From Rhodococcus coprophilus NBRC 100603 (GTDB lineage Bacteria; Actinomycetota; Actinomycetes; Mycobacteriales; Mycobacteriaceae): a DNA stretch of 64,000 bases. Within the stretch, counting starts at the first letter, position 1. Every line of letters starts with the position of its first letter. Under the pieces are notes generated by a model that did not search any database, was not told the origin of the DNA, and saw only the letters and a program-made list of their open reading frames with translations. A program made the position numbers and the translations under genes. Below, piece by piece: positions 1 through 11,911 of the stretch. The stretch is taken from positions 240,478-304,477 of the forward strand of contig NZ_BDAM01000002.1 of the NCBI RefSeq assembly GCF_001895045.1. The letters run 5' to 3'.

Positions 1-1475
1 GCGTGCAGCGCGTCGAGAATCTGCCGGCCGAGCATGGTGACATCACCTGCGCCCATGGTGATCACGATGTCACCGGGCCGGCTGAGGTTCGCCACCTGGC
101 GGGGCACCGCAGACAGGTCCGGCTGGTAGTGGACGGGCTTGGTCACCGCCCGCGCCACGAGCGCGCCGCTCACACCCGGAATCGGTTCCTCACGAGCGCC
201 GTACACGTCGAGGACGACCACCTCGTCGGCCAGATCGAGTGCCGCACCGAACTCGGTGGCGAAAGTCTCGGTGCGCGAATAGAGGTGGGGCTGGAACACC
301 ACGATCACGCGGGGCCGTTCCGTTCCCGATTCGGTGTACCGCAGCGGTTCGCCGGCGACCAGTTCGGCCGCGGCCGCCAGCACTGCACGGACCTCGGTGG
401 GATGGTGCGCGTAGTCGTCGAAGACGCGCACGCCGTGTTCACGGCCGGTGTACTGGAACCGGCGGTGGACCCCGCCGAATCCGGCGAGCCCCTCGATCGC
501 CTCGTCGACCTGCGCTCCGGCTTCGAGTGCGCCGAGCAGCGCCGCGAGCGCGTTGAGTGCCATGTGCCGGCCCGGCACCGAAAGTCGCACGGTGCGCGGT
601 GTGTCCTCACCGGCCAGGTGGAACTCGGCGACACCGCCGATGTCCTTGGCTTCCCAGTCGAGCAGTCTCACGCCGACGGGCACGCCGCGGTATTCGGGAT
701 CGGTGCCGATGACGTCGGATGTTCCGTAGCCGAGCACGCGCAGGCCGCGGCGACCGAGAGCGACCACTCGCTCGGCGAGCGCAGCGGAACCCGGGTCGTC
801 GAGACACACCACCAGCAGCCCGCTTTCGGGCAGACGCGCGACGAAGTCGTCGAACACCCGGGTGTACGCCTCGGCAGTGCCGAAGTAGTCGAGATGGTCG
901 GGCTCTATGTTGGTGACGATGATCGTGTCGGGGTCGTACTGCAGCAGCGAGCCGTCGCTCTCGTCGGCCTCGGCGACGAACACGTCCCCGCTGCCGTGGT
1001 GAGCATTGGTCCCGGATTCGTTGAGCTCACCGCCCACGGCGAACGACGGATCGAACCCGCAGTGCTGCAACGCGACGACCAGCATCGACGTGGTCGAGGT
1101 CTTGCCGTGCGTACCCGAGACGAGGAACGTGCGGTGGCCGCGCATCAAGGATGCGAGCACGGTGGGGCGCAACAGGATCGGAATACCGCGTTGCCGGGCG
1201 GCGACCAGTTCGGGATTGTTCTGCGGGATAGCGGCAAACGTGGTGACCACCGCGGTGGGTCCGCCGTCGAGCAGGTCGAGGGCCCCGGCGTCGTGTCCGA
1301 TGCGGACCTGCGCGCCCCGGGCGCGCAGGGCGAGCACTCCGCGGCTTTCCTTGGCGTCCGACCCGGAGACCTGACCGCCCCGAGCCAGAAGGATGCGGGC
1401 GATACCGGACATGCCGGCACCACCGATCCCGACCATGTGCACCCGCTCGAGTTCTGCGGGCAACTGCGCACTCAT
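1..1475 (-). CDS. murC: UDP-N-acetylmuramate--L-alanine ligase MurC (3' end cut by window edge)
   Basis: Cytoplasmic ligase that adds L-alanine to UDP-MurNAc, the first peptide step of peptidoglycan synthesis. Translating the minus strand from ATG 1475 gives an open frame to the left edge with no stop (491 codons seen). The N-terminus carries the MurC Rossmann signature [14 protein letters not shown], followed by the ATP loop GTHGKTSTT and the Mur-family segment [10 protein letters not shown]. The last visible residues resemble the normal C-terminal end of MurC, so only a few codons should be missing. The ATG overlaps the murG stop by 4 nt (ATGA), which suggests translational coupling. Confidence 0.95.
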   Translation of the reverse strand, partial: MSAQLPAELERVHMVGIGGAGMSGIARILLARGGQVSGSDAKESRGVLALRARGAQVRIGHDAGALDLLDGGPTAVVTTFAAIPQNNPELVAARQRGIPILLRPTVLASLMRGHRTFLVSGTHGKTSTTSMLVVALQHCGFDPSFAVGGELNESGTNAHHGSGDVFVAEADESDGSLLQYDPDTIIVTNIEPDHLDYFGTAEAYTRVFDDFVARLPESGLLVVCLDDPGSAALAERVVALGRRGLRVLGYGTSDVIGTDPEYRGVPVGVRLLDWEAKDIGGVAEFHLAGEDTPRTVRLSVPGRHMALNALAALLGALEAGAQVDEAIEGLAGFGGVHRRFQYTGREHGVRVFDDYAHHPTEVRAVLAAAAELVAGEPLRYTESGTERPRVIVVFQPHLYSRTETFATEFGAALDLADEVVVLDVYGAREEPIPGVSGALVARAVTKPVHYQPDLSAVPRQVANLSRPGDIVITMGAGDVTMLGRQILDALH

Positions 1476-2626
1476 CGTTCGCTCCTGTTCGGTTCCGTAC
1501 CGGCGACGGCCAGCACGATCCGTGCCATTTCCGCCGCGGCACTGCGATGTCCGGCCGCGCCGGCACGCCGGCCCATGTCCTCGATTCGCTGACGGTCGCG
1601 CAACAACGGGACCACCGTATCGGCGATGTACGCGGGCGTGAGGTCGGCGTCGGCGACAATCATCGCACCCCCGGCGGAAGCGACGGGACGGGCGTTCAGC
1701 TCCTGTTCACCGTTTCCGTGCGGAAGCGGCACGTACACGGCAGGCAATCCGACGGCCGACACCTCCGCGACGGTCATCGCGCCGGAACGGCACAGGACGG
1801 CGTCTGCCGCCGAATAGGCGAGATCCATGCGTTCGAGGTAAGGCACGGTCACGTACGGCGCGGTCGCATGCCCGGGGTGCGGCGGCACACTCACGGTGTT
1901 CTTCGGTCCGTGCGCGTGCAGCACCGCGATCCCCGCGTCGGCGAGAGCCCCGGACGCACCGACGACCGCCTCGTTGAGCGACCGTGCGCCCTGCGATCCA
2001 CCGAAGACGAGCAGCACCGGCACGTCGTCGGGAAGCCCGAAGTGGCGGCGCGCCTCGGCACGCAGTGCCTGGCGGTCGAGGCGGGTGATCGACGACCGCA
2101 CGGGAATGCCCACGATCTGCGCGTCACCGCGCCGCACGATTCCCGATCCTGGAACCGCCGCGAGGACCCGCTCCGCCCGGAACGCACCGATCTTGTTCGC
2201 GATGCCGGCGCTCGCGTTGGCTTCGTGCACCACGACAGGGATGCGACGGCGTCTCCGGAACGGCCCGGCGCCGGCAGCGAGATAAGCGGGCAACGCGACG
2301 TAGCCACCGAATCCGACCACTACATCGGCGTCGACCTCGTCGAGGATCTCGCGCGTGCGTCGCACCGACGCCACCACCCGGGCCGGAAGTTTCGCCAGGT
2401 CGAGCGTGGGTTTACGGGGAAGCGGGACCGGCGGGATCAGCTCGAGCGGGTAGCCGCGCCGCGGCACGAGCGTCGTCTCCAGACCTCGCTCGGTACCGAG
2501 AGCGGTGATCCTCGCGTCGGGAACGAGTTCCCGGACGGCATCGGCCACGGCGAGTGCCGGTTCGATGTGGCCGGCGGTCCCACCGCCGGCGACCACCACG
2601 GACAGGGCAGACTTCTCCCCACTCAC
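1472..2626 (-). CDS. murG: UDP-GlcNAc--lipid I N-acetylglucosaminyltransferase MurG
   Basis: GT28 glycosyltransferase that converts lipid I to lipid II on the inner face of the membrane. The 384-aa product starts with the glycine-rich acceptor-site loop [13 protein letters not shown]. Around residue 210 it has [12 protein letters not shown], and in the C-domain the UDP-GlcNAc site region [18 protein letters not shown], both typical of MurG. Length is normal for the family. Its start overlaps the ftsW stop by 4 nt and its stop overlaps the murC start, so it sits inside a coupled dcw operon. Confidence 0.97.
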   Translation of the reverse strand: MSGEKSALSVVVAGGGTAGHIEPALAVADAVRELVPDARITALGTERGLETTLVPRRGYPLELIPPVPLPRKPTLDLAKLPARVVASVRRTREILDEVDADVVVGFGGYVALPAYLAAGAGPFRRRRRIPVVVHEANASAGIANKIGAFRAERVLAAVPGSGIVRRGDAQIVGIPVRSSITRLDRQALRAEARRHFGLPDDVPVLLVFGGSQGARSLNEAVVGASGALADAGIAVLHAHGPKNTVSVPPHPGHATAPYVTVPYLERMDLAYSAADAVLCRSGAMTVAEVSAVGLPAVYVPLPHGNGEQELNARPVASAGGAMIVADADLTPAYIADTVVPLLRDRQRIEDMGRRAGAAGHRSAAAEMARIVLAVAGTEPNRSER

Positions 2627-4125
2627 CTACGATTCCCTCGCTCTCCGGTTCGTCCATTCGTACCGCGTGTCGTGCGGGTGGTCTTCTGCCGGGCAGCACG
2701 GCCCGGTTCTCGCGCGGGCTGGGCCCTGCGCGTCGGGGCACCGTCCACCCGGGCGGGTGCCCGTCGCGTACGGGTGCCTGCGCCGGAGGAACGGCCGCGG
2801 TCGTCCCTGGTCGCTCCCCGCGGCTCACCGCGACGCTGCTGCGGTGCCCGTGGTGTGACGGTACGCGTTCCGGCCCGGGGCGGCAGGTACGGCTCCGGCT
2901 GACGCAACCGCAGCAGGCGGGCGAACCGGCCGTCCTGACCGGCCTGGAGCGCGGCGATCGCCTCCGGTTCGTGCCGGGCGGCATTCGCGATCAAGCCGAA
3001 CATGAGAAGGGTCGTGGCCGTGGAGGTGCCGCCCGCAGACACCAGCGGCAGCTGAAGTCCCGTCACGGGAAGCACACCGACGACGTACCCGATGTTGATG
3101 AACGCCTGTCCGATGATCCAGGTGGTCGCCGTCGCGGTGAACAACCGCAGGAACGGGTCGACCGACCGCATCGCGATACGGAGTCCGACGAAGGCGAACA
3201 GGCCGAACAACCCGATGACCGCGGCGCCGCCGAGGAAGCCCAGTTCCTCCCCGATGATCGCGAAGATGAAGTCGTTGTGCGCGTTCGGCAAGTAGTTCCA
3301 CTTCGCGCGGCTCTGGCCGAGCCCGCGACCCCACAGCCCGCCGTCGGCCAGCGAGAACTTGGCCTGCCGGGCCTGATAGCCGATGCCCTGGGGGTCGTCG
3401 CCGGGATTGAAGAAGGCACGCACGCGTTGCGAGCGGTACCCCGCCGTCACCGTGAGGATCGCGGCGAGCGTGACCGCCGTGCCGAGCATTCCCAGGTACA
3501 GCTTGAGCGGCAACCCCGCGAACCACAACAGCGCAAGCACGATGATGACGAGCGAGACCGTCGTACCGAGGTCGGGCTGCAGCACGATCAGCCCGGTGAC
3601 GAGCAGCGCGGCCGGGATCAGCGGGACGAGCATCTCCTTGAGAGTCGAGTTCTCGCCCCGCCGCGATGCCAGGAGGTGCGCGCCCCACAGTGCGAGCGTG
3701 ATCTTGGCGATCTCGGACGGCTGCAGGGAGACGCCGAAGACGACGAACCAGCCTCGCGTGCCCTGCGAGAGGGTGCCGATACCCGGAATGAGCACGAGTA
3801 CCAGCGCGACGACCGACGCCGCGAACGCGACGAACGAGTACTTGCGCAGCACGCGGATCGGTATCTGCAAGGCGATGTAGAAGATCACCATGCCGATCGC
3901 GGCGAAGACCACCTGGGAGGTGAACAACCCGTAGGCCGAACCCACGGACACCACGGCCCCGACACTGGACGACGACAGCACCATCACCAAGCCGAGCACG
4001 GTGAGCAGCACCGCGATCGTCACCACGAGGTGGAACGATGCGAGGGGCCGGGCCATCCACGCCCCGACCCGTCCGCGTGCCTCCGCGGCCGGATGCTCGG
4101 ATGCCGGGCCGCGCTTGGAGATCAC
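2623..4125 (-). CDS. ftsW: Septal peptidoglycan glycosyltransferase FtsW (SEDS family)
   Basis: Polytopic SEDS-family polymerase that works with FtsI/PBPB at the septum. The 500-aa product has about ten hydrophobic segments between roughly residues 30 and 400. It carries SEDS landmarks: QPSEIAKI near residue 137, the loop [20 protein letters not shown], and [13 protein letters not shown] near residue 355. The C-terminal 80-90 residues are an Arg- and Pro-rich cytoplasmic tail, common in actinobacterial FtsW. Its start overlaps the murD stop by 4 nt. Confidence 0.96.
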   Translation of the reverse strand: MISKRGPASEHPAAEARGRVGAWMARPLASFHLVVTIAVLLTVLGLVMVLSSSSVGAVVSVGSAYGLFTSQVVFAAIGMVIFYIALQIPIRVLRKYSFVAFAASVVALVLVLIPGIGTLSQGTRGWFVVFGVSLQPSEIAKITLALWGAHLLASRRGENSTLKEMLVPLIPAALLVTGLIVLQPDLGTTVSLVIIVLALLWFAGLPLKLYLGMLGTAVTLAAILTVTAGYRSQRVRAFFNPGDDPQGIGYQARQAKFSLADGGLWGRGLGQSRAKWNYLPNAHNDFIFAIIGEELGFLGGAAVIGLFGLFAFVGLRIAMRSVDPFLRLFTATATTWIIGQAFINIGYVVGVLPVTGLQLPLVSAGGTSTATTLLMFGLIANAARHEPEAIAALQAGQDGRFARLLRLRQPEPYLPPRAGTRTVTPRAPQQRRGEPRGATRDDRGRSSGAGTRTRRAPARVDGAPTRRAQPAREPGRAARQKTTRTTRGTNGRTGERGNRR

Positions 4126-5618
4126 CGTCCGGTCCCGCCCCGGCGGAGTTCTTCGACGGCGGCGGCGAAACTCCGGCCCCGCTGCGCGTAGTCGGCGAAC
4201 ATGTCGAGGGACGCGGCGGCCGGTGCCAGGAGCACCGTCTCGCCGGGCTGCGCGTACCCGGCAGCCTCCCGCACGGCGGCATTCATCGCGGCGGCGGCGT
4301 CGGCGCCGGGCATCGCGATACGCCTGGGTCCGTCCTGCCCGTGTGCGTCTCCGGGGAGCTCACTGGTCATCGGACCATCGTCGCGCGTGTCCAGCAGCAC
4401 GACGGGGACCTCGGGTGCGTGTCGCGCGAGTGCCTCGACGAATCGGCCGGCGTCGCGTCCGAGCAACACCACCGCCGCGAGTCGCGGCGCCACCTCCGCG
4501 ACGAGGTCGTCGATGCGCGCGCCCTTGAGCAGCCCACCCGCGATCCACACCACCCGATCATGGGCGAGCAGCGAACTGCGTGCCGCATGTGGGTTGGTGG
4601 CCTTCGAATCGTCGATGTAGTCGACCTGGTCGACAGCACCGACGGGCGCGGCGCGGTGCGGCCCGACTCGGTGCCGCAGCAGACCGTCGTGCACAGCAGA
4701 TTCCGGAACGTCGATGGCACGGGCGAGGGCGGCCGCGGCCAGCGCGTCGGACAGTCCCGCGGGGCCGGGCGGGGTGACATCGGCGACGGAGGCGAGGACT
4801 GCGGAGTCGGCGAACGCGCGGTCGACGAGAACGTCACCGCTGATTCCGAGTTCACCCTCATCGGGGTAGCCGAGCGTGAACCCGACCGTGAGCACGGCCC
4901 GGGAGCGATCGCGCAGCGACCCTGCGATGGGGTCGTCGAGCCCGAGGACACCGACGGTTCCGGTGAGAGCCCGCAGCTTCGCCTCGATGTAGTTCTCGAT
5001 CCCGCCGTGCCAGTCGAGGTGGTCCTCGGCGATATTGAGGATCACCCCGGCGTCGGGACGCACCGACGGAGCCCAGTGCAGCTGGAAGGAGGACAGTTCC
5101 ACGGCCAGCACGTCGGCACGGGGGTCGCTTCTCCGGAGCACGTCGAGCACCGGCAGACCGATGTTGCCGCAGGCAGCGCTCTGAATGCCCGCTGCCTCGA
5201 GGATCGCATGGAGCATCATCGTGGTGGTGGTCTTGCCGTTGGTGCCCGTGACGACCAGCCACCTGCGGGAAGGACCGTAGATCTCCGCGCGGTCGATACG
5301 CCAGGACAGCTCGATGTCACCCCAGATGGGGACCGCGGCACCCACGGCACGTGACAACAGCGGCGAGCTCGGCGGGAACCCGGGACTCGTGACGACCAGC
5401 GCGAACTCCCGCAACGACTCGTTGTCGCCGAGCAGGGCGTCGAGTTCGACCGTGGCGGCCCCCAGTTCGGCGCATCGCGCCAGTGCCTCGGCGTTGCGGT
5501 CCGTGACGGTGACGTGGGCGCCGAGGTGCGCCAGGGGTGCGATCGTCGCCCGGCCCGACACCCCCGCGCCCGCGACGAGGACACGGGCTCCGCGCAGTCG
5601 CTCGAGATCGTAGGTCAT
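4122..5618 (-). CDS. murD: UDP-N-acetylmuramoyl-L-alanine--D-glutamate ligase MurD
   Basis: Adds D-glutamate to UDP-MurNAc-L-Ala in the cytoplasm. The product (498 aa from ATG 5618) has an N-terminal Rossmann segment [12 protein letters not shown], the ATP loop [15 protein letters not shown] near residue 120 and the Mur segment [13 protein letters not shown] chose ATG 5618 over an in-frame start at 5666 because the latter lies inside mraY, while 5618 follows the mraY stop by 4 bp and has a GGGGA stretch just upstream. The C-terminal domain (rotamase-like fold) contains [11 protein letters not shown], typical of MurD. Confidence 0.96.
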   Translation of the reverse strand: MTYDLERLRGARVLVAGAGVSGRATIAPLAHLGAHVTVTDRNAEALARCAELGAATVELDALLGDNESLREFALVVTSPGFPPSSPLLSRAVGAAVPIWGDIELSWRIDRAEIYGPSRRWLVVTGTNGKTTTTMMLHAILEAAGIQSAACGNIGLPVLDVLRRSDPRADVLAVELSSFQLHWAPSVRPDAGVILNIAEDHLDWHGGIENYIEAKLRALTGTVGVLGLDDPIAGSLRDRSRAVLTVGFTLGYPDEGELGISGDVLVDRAFADSAVLASVADVTPPGPAGLSDALAAAALARAIDVPESAVHDGLLRHRVGPHRAAPVGAVDQVDYIDDSKATNPHAARSSLLAHDRVVWIAGGLLKGARIDDLVAEVAPRLAAVVLLGRDAGRFVEALARHAPEVPVVLLDTRDDGPMTSELPGDAHGQDGPRRIAMPGADAAAAMNAAVREAAGYAQPGETVLLAPAAASLDMFADYAQRGRSFAAAVEELRRGGTGR

Positions 5619-5622
5619 GACG

Positions 5623-6702
5623 TCAGTCCCCGATCGCCGCGAGGTACTCGCTGTAGAACAGGGCAAGTCCGATGGCCGAGGCGATGGCCGCGAGCAACCA
5701 GAACCGGATGATCACCGTGGTTTCCGCCCACCCTCCGAGTTCGAAGTGGTGATGGAACGGTGCCATCCGGAATACGCGTCGTCGGCTGGACCGGAACACC
5801 GCCACCTGGACGACCACCGACGCGGCTTCGGCGACGAACAGCGCGCCGATGACGACCATGAGGAGTTCGGTGCGGGTCGTGACGGACAGTCCGGCGAGCA
5901 TTCCGCCGAGTGCGAGCGAACCGGTGTCACCCATGAAGATCTTCGCGGGCGCGGCGTTCCACCACAGGAAGCCGATGCACGCCGCGGCGGCAGCGGCACA
6001 CAGCAGCGCCAGATCGAGCGGGTCGCGGACGTCGTAGCAACCGGCGGTGGGTTCGACCACACACGCGTTGCGGTACTGCCAGAACGTGATGATGACGTAC
6101 GCGCCGAGCACGAGCGCCATCGATCCCGCGGCGAGTCCGTCGAGTCCGTCGGTGAGGTTCACCGCGTTCGACCAGGCACTGACCAGCAGGTACACGAACA
6201 AGATGAAGACGATCGACCCCATCGACACGGTGGCGATGTCGCGCACGTACGACAGGTCGGTGCTGGCGGGCGTCAGTCCGTCACTGTTGCGGAACTGAAG
6301 GGCCAGGATGCCGAAGGCAACGGCGGCGACGAGTTGGCCGACGAGCTTGGCCGTCTTGTTCAGACCCAGGTTGCGTTGCTTGCGGATCTTGATGAAGTCG
6401 TCGAGGAAGCCGACACCGCCGAGTGCGGTGGTCAGACCGAGGACCAGCAGGCCCGACGCCGTAGGGCCCTGGGCGTCGTATCCGAGGCCGATCAGGTGCG
6501 AACCCCAGTACCCCGCCCACAGTCCGGCGAGGATCGCGACGCCGCCCATTGTGGGTGTGCCGCGCTTGGACTGGTGGCTCTGCGGGCCCTCGACCCGGAT
6601 CTCCTGACCGAAGCCCTGCCGGGAGAACGCCTTGATCAGCACGGGAGTGAGCAGGATCGACACCGCAAGTGCGATACCTGCGGCAAAGAGAATCTGTCTC
6701 AC
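5623..6702 (-). CDS. mraY: Phospho-N-acetylmuramoyl-pentapeptide-transferase MraY
   Basis: Integral membrane enzyme that transfers phospho-MurNAc-pentapeptide to undecaprenyl phosphate, giving lipid I. The 359-aa protein has about ten membrane segments. It shows the family's catalytic aspartates in [10 protein letters not shown] and [10 protein letters not shown], the loop [12 protein letters not shown], and the histidine motif MAPFHHHFE. It starts with GTG and overlaps the murF stop by 4 nt (GTGA). Length and motif order match the family. Confidence 0.97.
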   Translation of the reverse strand: MRQILFAAGIALAVSILLTPVLIKAFSRQGFGQEIRVEGPQSHQSKRGTPTMGGVAILAGLWAGYWGSHLIGLGYDAQGPTASGLLVLGLTTALGGVGFLDDFIKIRKQRNLGLNKTAKLVGQLVAAVAFGILALQFRNSDGLTPASTDLSYVRDIATVSMGSIVFILFVYLLVSAWSNAVNLTDGLDGLAAGSMALVLGAYVIITFWQYRNACVVEPTAGCYDVRDPLDLALLCAAAAAACIGFLWWNAAPAKIFMGDTGSLALGGMLAGLSVTTRTELLMVVIGALFVAEAASVVVQVAVFRSSRRRVFRMAPFHHHFELGGWAETTVIIRFWLLAAIASAIGLALFYSEYLAAIGD

Positions 6703-8228
6703 CGGGCGTCCTCCGTCCCCGTAGCAGCGGTGTTCTCACCGCGATCGGCGAGGACGGCGTCGGCCACCGACCACAGTCCGACCGATTGTGATGCCTTGAC
6801 GAGCACGATGTCGCCCGGCTGCAATTCCTCACGAAGCAATGCGATCGCGGCGTCCGCGTCGGGCACGTGGCAGGCCTCCTCGCCCCAGGATCCTTCCATC
6901 ACGGCGCCCTGGTACAGCCCGCGCACCTGCCTCGACGCTCCGACCGCGATGACGCGGGAGACATCGACTCGCACGGCGAGCCGGCCGATCGCGTCGTGCT
7001 CGATCACGGAGTCGTCTCCGAGTTCTGCCATCTCCCCCAGTACGGCGAAGGTGCGCCGGCGTTCGCCTCCCGAGCGCGCCATCGTGACGAGTGCCTTGAT
7101 GCCCGCGCGCATCGAATCCGGGTTGGCGTTGTACGCGTCGTCGATGACCGTGACTCCGTCGGCGCGGGTGCGCACAGCCATGCGGTGCGCCGATACGGGC
7201 GCTGCGGCAGCGAGGGCAGCGGCCGCCTGCTCGGGGGTCGCGCCGCACTCGACGGCGACGGCGAGCGCCGACAGAGCGTTGCCGACCTGGTGCTCACCGT
7301 GCACGGCCAGCGTCACCGGGACGCGGCGCTCGTCGGCGCCGTCGCGGAACACCGCGGTGAACGAGGCACGCGCTTCGTCGTCGAGGTGCACTTCCTCCGC
7401 GCGGATGTCGGCCGACTCTCCGCTACCGACCCACACCACGCGCGCGCCGGTGCGTGCCGCCATCTTCGCCACGAGCAGATCGTCGGCATTGAGCACCGCG
7501 ACGCCACCCTCCGAGGCGTCGGGCAATGCCTCGACCAGTTCGCCCTTGGTCTGGGCGATGACTTCCTGCGACCCGAACTCCCCGAGGTGAGCGGTGCCGA
7601 CGTTGAGCACCACGCCGATCTTGGGGGGCGCGATAGCCGCGAGCGCGGCGATGTGGCCGCGGCCGCGTGCCGACATCTCGAGGACGAGGAACCGGGTGTC
7701 CTCGGTGGCGCGCAGCGCGGTCCACGGGTGCCCGAGTTCGTTGTTGAACGACCCCGGCGGCGCGACAACCGGTCCGAGCGGCTCGAGAACCGCTGCGAGC
7801 AGGTCCTTCGTCGAGGTCTTACCGGCAGATCCCGTGACGCCGACGACCGTGAGTCCGCGTTCGGTGAGCGTGTCGACCACCGAACGGGCCAGCGCGGCGA
7901 GCGCTGCAAGCACCGCGGCACCGGAACCGTCGGTGTCGTGTTCGAGTGCAAGCGCGTTCGTGGCACTCGGGGTGGGCGTCGGTACCACGATCGCGGGAAC
8001 GCCGACCGGACGTGCCGCGAGCACCGCGACCGCGCCGGCCTCGATGGCGGCGGCCGCGTGGTCGTGCCCGTCCGAACGGGCGCCGGGCAGCGCGAGGAAG
8101 AGTCCTCCGGGCCCGATCTTGCGGGAGTCGAATTCGACGGTTCCCGTCACCTCTACAGAGGGATCGTCGGCGTCGTGCAGGGTGCCCCCGACCACCTCCG
8201 CGATGCGTTCGAGTGTCATCGGGATCAT
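6699..8228 (-). CDS. murF: UDP-N-acetylmuramoyl-tripeptide--D-alanyl-D-alanine ligase MurF
   Basis: Cytoplasmic ligase that adds D-Ala-D-Ala to UDP-MurNAc-tripeptide. The product is 509 aa from ATG 8228, with the ATP loop [15 protein letters not shown] near residue 123 and the Mur segment [12 protein letters not shown]. It also has [13 protein letters not shown], the MurF-specific version of the C-terminal substrate motif. ATG 8228 overlaps the murE stop by 4 nt. A longer in-frame reading to 8417 runs into murE and lacks protein-like composition. ATG 8219 is a weaker alternative. Confidence 0.95.
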   Translation of the reverse strand: MIPMTLERIAEVVGGTLHDADDPSVEVTGTVEFDSRKIGPGGLFLALPGARSDGHDHAAAAIEAGAVAVLAARPVGVPAIVVPTPTPSATNALALEHDTDGSGAAVLAALAALARSVVDTLTERGLTVVGVTGSAGKTSTKDLLAAVLEPLGPVVAPPGSFNNELGHPWTALRATEDTRFLVLEMSARGRGHIAALAAIAPPKIGVVLNVGTAHLGEFGSQEVIAQTKGELVEALPDASEGGVAVLNADDLLVAKMAARTGARVVWVGSGESADIRAEEVHLDDEARASFTAVFRDGADERRVPVTLAVHGEHQVGNALSALAVAVECGATPEQAAAALAAAAPVSAHRMAVRTRADGVTVIDDAYNANPDSMRAGIKALVTMARSGGERRRTFAVLGEMAELGDDSVIEHDAIGRLAVRVDVSRVIAVGASRQVRGLYQGAVMEGSWGEEACHVPDADAAIALLREELQPGDIVLVKASQSVGLWSVADAVLADRGENTAATGTEDAR

Positions 8229-9892
8229 GCAGTGCCTCCGTGATGCGGACCGCCCACAGCGGGCGGGTTGTGACCGTGATGCCCGGAGGCCCTGAGCCGG
8301 TCGATGGACGCGGCCAGCACCTCTCGGTCGTCGAAAGGATGCTTGGTGCCGTCGATCTCCTGGCCGGTCTCGTGACCCTTGCCGGCGACCAGGACGACGT
8401 CGTCCGGCCCGGCCCATTGCACGGCAGCGTCGATGGCGGCTGCGCGGTCGCCGATCTCGAGGATCTCACCGCGCTCGTCGCCGGGGACGGCCCACGCACC
8501 GTCGAGAACGGCCGCGCGGATGGCGGCGGGATTCTCGCTCCGGGGATTGTCGTCGGTGACGACGAGTAGATCGGCGCCACGAGCGGCGACTTCGCCCATC
8601 AACGGCCGCTTGCCGCGGTCGCGGTCTCCACCGGCACCGACGACGACTGCGATGCGTCCGGGGACACTGTTGCGCAGGGTCTCCACCACCGCCGAGAGAG
8701 CAGCGGGCTTGTGGGCGTAGTCCACGATCGCGAGGAAGCCCTGGCCGCGCTCGACACGCTCGACGCGTCCGGGCACCGCGACGGTGGCGATCCCCCGTAT
8801 GGCAGCGTCGAGGTCGGCGTCCACCGCGTCGCAGATCGCTACCGCGAGAGCCGCGTTCGTGACGTTGTACCGGCCGGGCAGCGCGACCGACACGCGGCGC
8901 GGAGCGTCGTCCGGTCCCGCGAGGGTGAATTCCTGTGCGCCGGCGGGCCCGGCGGATTCTTCGGACACCGTCCAGTCCGCCGCCACATCAGCACCGGTCG
9001 CGACGGTGCGCACCGATTCCTCGTCGGCGCGGCCGACCGCGGCGATCTCGGCCATCCGCTGCCCCCAGGTGTCGTCGACGCACACCACGGCACGGGCGGC
9101 ACGGACCGGGGAGTCGGGCGTGAACAGCCGGGCTTTCGCGGAGAAATAGTCCTCGAAGTCTTTGTGGAAGTCCAGATGATCCTGCGACAGGTTCGTGAAG
9201 GCGCCGACGGCGAACTCGGTCGCGTCCACGCGTCCGAGTGCGAGCGCGTGACTGGACACCTCCATCACCACGGTGTCGACGCCCTGCTCGAGCATCGCGG
9301 CGAAGAGGGCGTGGAGTTGCGGGGCCTCCGGCGTGGTCAGCGCGCTGGGGATCCGGACGCCGCGGATGCGGGTTTCGACGGTGCCCACCAGTCCGGTGTC
9401 GCGTCCGGCCGCAGTGAGACCGGCTTCGACGAGATAGGCCGTGGTGGTCTTACCGGAGGTGCCGGTGATCCCGATGATCCGCATCCGGCGGGACGGATGG
9501 CCGTACACCGTCGCCGAGGCCGCACCGAGCACGGACCGGGGGTCGGGATGCACCAGGACGGGAACCGAGGTGGAGGCGACCTCGGCGACGAGGTCGCGCC
9601 CCGCCGCATCGGTGAGAACGGCGACAGCGCCCCGCTCGAGCGCATCGGCCGCGAAGGACGCGCCGTGCGCGCGGGCACCGGGCAGAGCGGCGAAGACATC
9701 ACCCGGCCGGATACCCTGCGCCCGGAGATCGATGCCGGTCACCGCGGTGTCCCCCGCAGGCGGGGCGTCCCCGACCGAGGACAGCTCGGCGCCGACCGCG
9801 GCGGCGAGGTCTCCGATCCGCGTCACCGGTGGATGTTCGGGCCGACGGCTCTCCTCCGGAGGCGTCGGATCCGGACTCGATGACACAGGCAC
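8225..9892 (-). CDS. murE: UDP-N-acetylmuramoyl-L-alanyl-D-glutamate--2,6-diaminopimelate ligase MurE
   Basis: Adds the third peptide residue of peptidoglycan. The central ATP loop is [14 protein letters not shown]. The C-terminal motif [12 protein letters not shown] is the signature of the meso-diaminopimelate-adding type, consistent with a mycolata cell wall. I place the start at GTG 9892 (555 aa) because AGAGGAAC lies at normal Shine-Dalgarno distance upstream. A longer frame to 9964 has no such site and a basic, low-complexity N-terminus. murE is separated from ftsI by about 110 bp, so a separate promoter there is possible. Confidence 0.95.
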   Translation of the reverse strand: MPVSSSPDPTPPEESRRPEHPPVTRIGDLAAAVGAELSSVGDAPPAGDTAVTGIDLRAQGIRPGDVFAALPGARAHGASFAADALERGAVAVLTDAAGRDLVAEVASTSVPVLVHPDPRSVLGAASATVYGHPSRRMRIIGITGTSGKTTTAYLVEAGLTAAGRDTGLVGTVETRIRGVRIPSALTTPEAPQLHALFAAMLEQGVDTVVMEVSSHALALGRVDATEFAVGAFTNLSQDHLDFHKDFEDYFSAKARLFTPDSPVRAARAVVCVDDTWGQRMAEIAAVGRADEESVRTVATGADVAADWTVSEESAGPAGAQEFTLAGPDDAPRRVSVALPGRYNVTNAALAVAICDAVDADLDAAIRGIATVAVPGRVERVERGQGFLAIVDYAHKPAALSAVVETLRNSVPGRIAVVVGAGGDRDRGKRPLMGEVAARGADLLVVTDDNPRSENPAAIRAAVLDGAWAVPGDERGEILEIGDRAAAIDAAVQWAGPDDVVLVAGKGHETGQEIDGTKHPFDDREVLAASIDRLRASGHHGHNPPAVGGPHHGGTA

Positions 9893-10006
9893 CAGGTTCC
9901 TCTCACTATCACCGCAGCGTCTTGCTGCCGGGCTCCAACAATTGCGTTCGTTCCGGCGTATCACGTTACCGACGTGCCGGGGTAAGGACAGCAGGCGGTC
10001 GGGCGA

Positions 10007-11911
10007 TCAGTCGATCTGCAGGATCAACTTGCTCCCCGGGTCGGTGGACAGCGGCACTCCCGTGCGCTGCAGCAACCACGACGCGATGTCGCGGAACAGC
10101 GGAGCGGCGGACTGACCACCGGTGCCGTCGGAACTACGGTCGGGCGCGTCGAGCATGATGCCGATTACGTAACGCGGGTCGTCTGCCGGGGCGATACCGG
10201 CGAACGTGATCCAGTAGTCCGAGTTCGAGTAGCACTTGCAGTTCGGATCGATCTGCTGGGCAGTGCCCGTCTTACCCGATATCTGGTAGCCCTCGATCGC
10301 GGCGCCCGTACCCGTCCCCCGCTGATTGCCGGTGTCGTCCTGCACCACCGACCGGAACATGTCGCGGACGGTCGCTGCGGTCTGAGGGCTCACGACCCTC
10401 ACCGGATCGGGGCGGGGGGTTTCGGTCCGCGACCCGTCCGGTCCGATCGTCGCGCGGACGATGCGCGGCGGCACACGCTCTCCGTCGTTGGCGATGGTCT
10501 GGTAGATGCTCGTCATCTGCAGCAGCGTCATCGACAGGCCCTGCCCGATCGGCAAGTTGGCGAAGGTGCCGCCCGACCACTGTTCCCGGCTGGGCACCAG
10601 TCCGGCGGATTCGCCCGGCAGGCCCACCTCGGTACGTTGCCCGAGCCCGAACAGGCTCAGCATCTCGGCGTAGCGATCTTCTCCGACGCGGTCCGCGAGC
10701 ATGAGCGTGCCCACGTTCGACGACTTTCCGAAGACGCCGGTCGTGGTGTACGGAACGACGCCGTGATCCCACGCGTCCTTGACCGTGGCACCGGACATGG
10801 TGATGGTGCCGGGAACCTGCAGCACCTCCGAAGGAGTCGTGAGACCGTCCTCGATCGCCGCCGCCGCAGTGATGATCTTGTTGACCGACCCGGGCTCGAA
10901 CGGCGAACTCACCGCGAGGTTGCCCTGCTCCGCATCGCGTGGATTGTTGGCGACACCGATCGACGGGTCGAAGGTGTTGTCGTTGGACATCGCCAGTACC
11001 TGGCCGGTGTGTGCGTCGAGTACGACGGCCGACGCGTTCTTCGCTCCGGACAGGTCGCGGGCGCGTTGCACCTGCTGCTGGACGTAGTACTGGATGTCGT
11101 TGTCGATGGTGAGTTCGACCGACGAGCCGTTGACGGCAGGCTGCCGGTCGCGCCAACTGCCCGGGATGACCGCGCCGTCGGATCCCCGGTCGTAGGTCGA
11201 CGAGCCGTCCGTGCCCGCCAGCATCGAATCCATCGATGCCTCGAGACCGATCAGCCCGTGCCCGTCCCAGCCCGTCGCGCCGACGATGTTCGCGGCGAGC
11301 GACCCGCCCGGATACAACCGGATATCCTGTCGTTCCAGACCGACCATGTCGTAGTCGGCGACGATCTCGGCGGCTACACCCGGGTCGACCCCGCGGGCGA
11401 GGTAGACGAAACTCTCGTCGCTCTCGAGCTTTTCGAGGACATCTTTCTCCGGGGCCGCCGAACCCAGCGCCTTGTGCACAGCCTTCGCGACGCCCGCGAG
11501 GTACTCGTCGGTGGCGGGCGCGGACGGATCCTTCTCGCGGGCTTCCTCGAGTTCTTTGCGGACGCGCACAGGCTGGAAGGTGAGTGCTTTCGCTTCCATC
11601 GTGTAGGCGATCGGATTGCCGTTCCGGTCGCCGATCGTCCCGCGCGTGGCCGGTTCGACGAGACGGGTGGTCCGCTGGCTTGCGGCCTCCGCCGACAGGG
11701 TCGGCGCCTGGAACACCTGGACGATCAGCAACTGCATGGCGACCCCGGCCAGGGCGAGGAACATGACGCCTCGGCCGATCTTGGTGCGGAAGTCGAATCC
11801 GGCGGTGCCGGAACGCCGTCGAACCGGACGCATCCGGGTGCGTCCGGTTTTGCCGCGGGGGGCCGGCGTCGCACGACCCCGGGGTACACGGCGGGTGGAG
11901 CCTCGCGTCAC
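10007..11911 (-). CDS. ftsI: Septal peptidoglycan transpeptidase FtsI/PBPB (class B PBP)
   Basis: Division-specific transpeptidase that crosslinks septal peptidoglycan. It has a basic cytoplasmic N-terminus, one membrane anchor at about residues 48-66, a PBP dimerisation domain, and a transpeptidase domain. The active-site motif is SVNK (Ser342, Lys345), followed by SSN and a C-terminal KTGTAQ. The 634-aa length fits actinobacterial PbpB. Its start overlaps the upstream ftsL-like gene by 4 nt. The partner polymerase FtsW is encoded in the same operon. Confidence 0.95.
   Translation of the reverse strand: MTRGSTRRVPRGRATPAPRGKTGRTRMRPVRRRSGTAGFDFRTKIGRGVMFLALAGVAMQLLIVQVFQAPTLSAEAASQRTTRLVEPATRGTIGDRNGNPIAYTMEAKALTFQPVRVRKELEEAREKDPSAPATDEYLAGVAKAVHKALGSAAPEKDVLEKLESDESFVYLARGVDPGVAAEIVADYDMVGLERQDIRLYPGGSLAANIVGATGWDGHGLIGLEASMDSMLAGTDGSSTYDRGSDGAVIPGSWRDRQPAVNGSSVELTIDNDIQYYVQQQVQRARDLSGAKNASAVVLDAHTGQVLAMSNDNTFDPSIGVANNPRDAEQGNLAVSSPFEPGSVNKIITAAAAIEDGLTTPSEVLQVPGTITMSGATVKDAWDHGVVPYTTTGVFGKSSNVGTLMLADRVGEDRYAEMLSLFGLGQRTEVGLPGESAGLVPSREQWSGGTFANLPIGQGLSMTLLQMTSIYQTIANDGERVPPRIVRATIGPDGSRTETPRPDPVRVVSPQTAATVRDMFRSVVQDDTGNQRGTGTGAAIEGYQISGKTGTAQQIDPNCKCYSNSDYWITFAGIAPADDPRYVIGIMLDAPDRSSDGTGGQSAAPLFRDIASWLLQRTGVPLSTDPGSKLILQID

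Noticed and set aside
3..1592. 529-aa plus-strand open frame
   Set aside because: Antisense shadow of murC; the minus strand carries clear MurC motifs, and the plus frame is a His/Arg/Glu-rich product typical of high-GC shadows.
2554..4191. 545-aa plus-strand open frame
   Set aside because: Antisense to ftsW; no recognisable domain, and composition rich in Arg, His, Asp and Gln.
5619..5666. Longer N-terminus for MurD
   Set aside because: Lies inside mraY, has no family resemblance, and ATG 5618 has a better ribosome site.
8229..8417. N-terminal extension of MurF
   Set aside because: Runs through the murE C-terminus and is Arg-rich; ATG 8228 with a 4-nt overlap fits the operon pattern.
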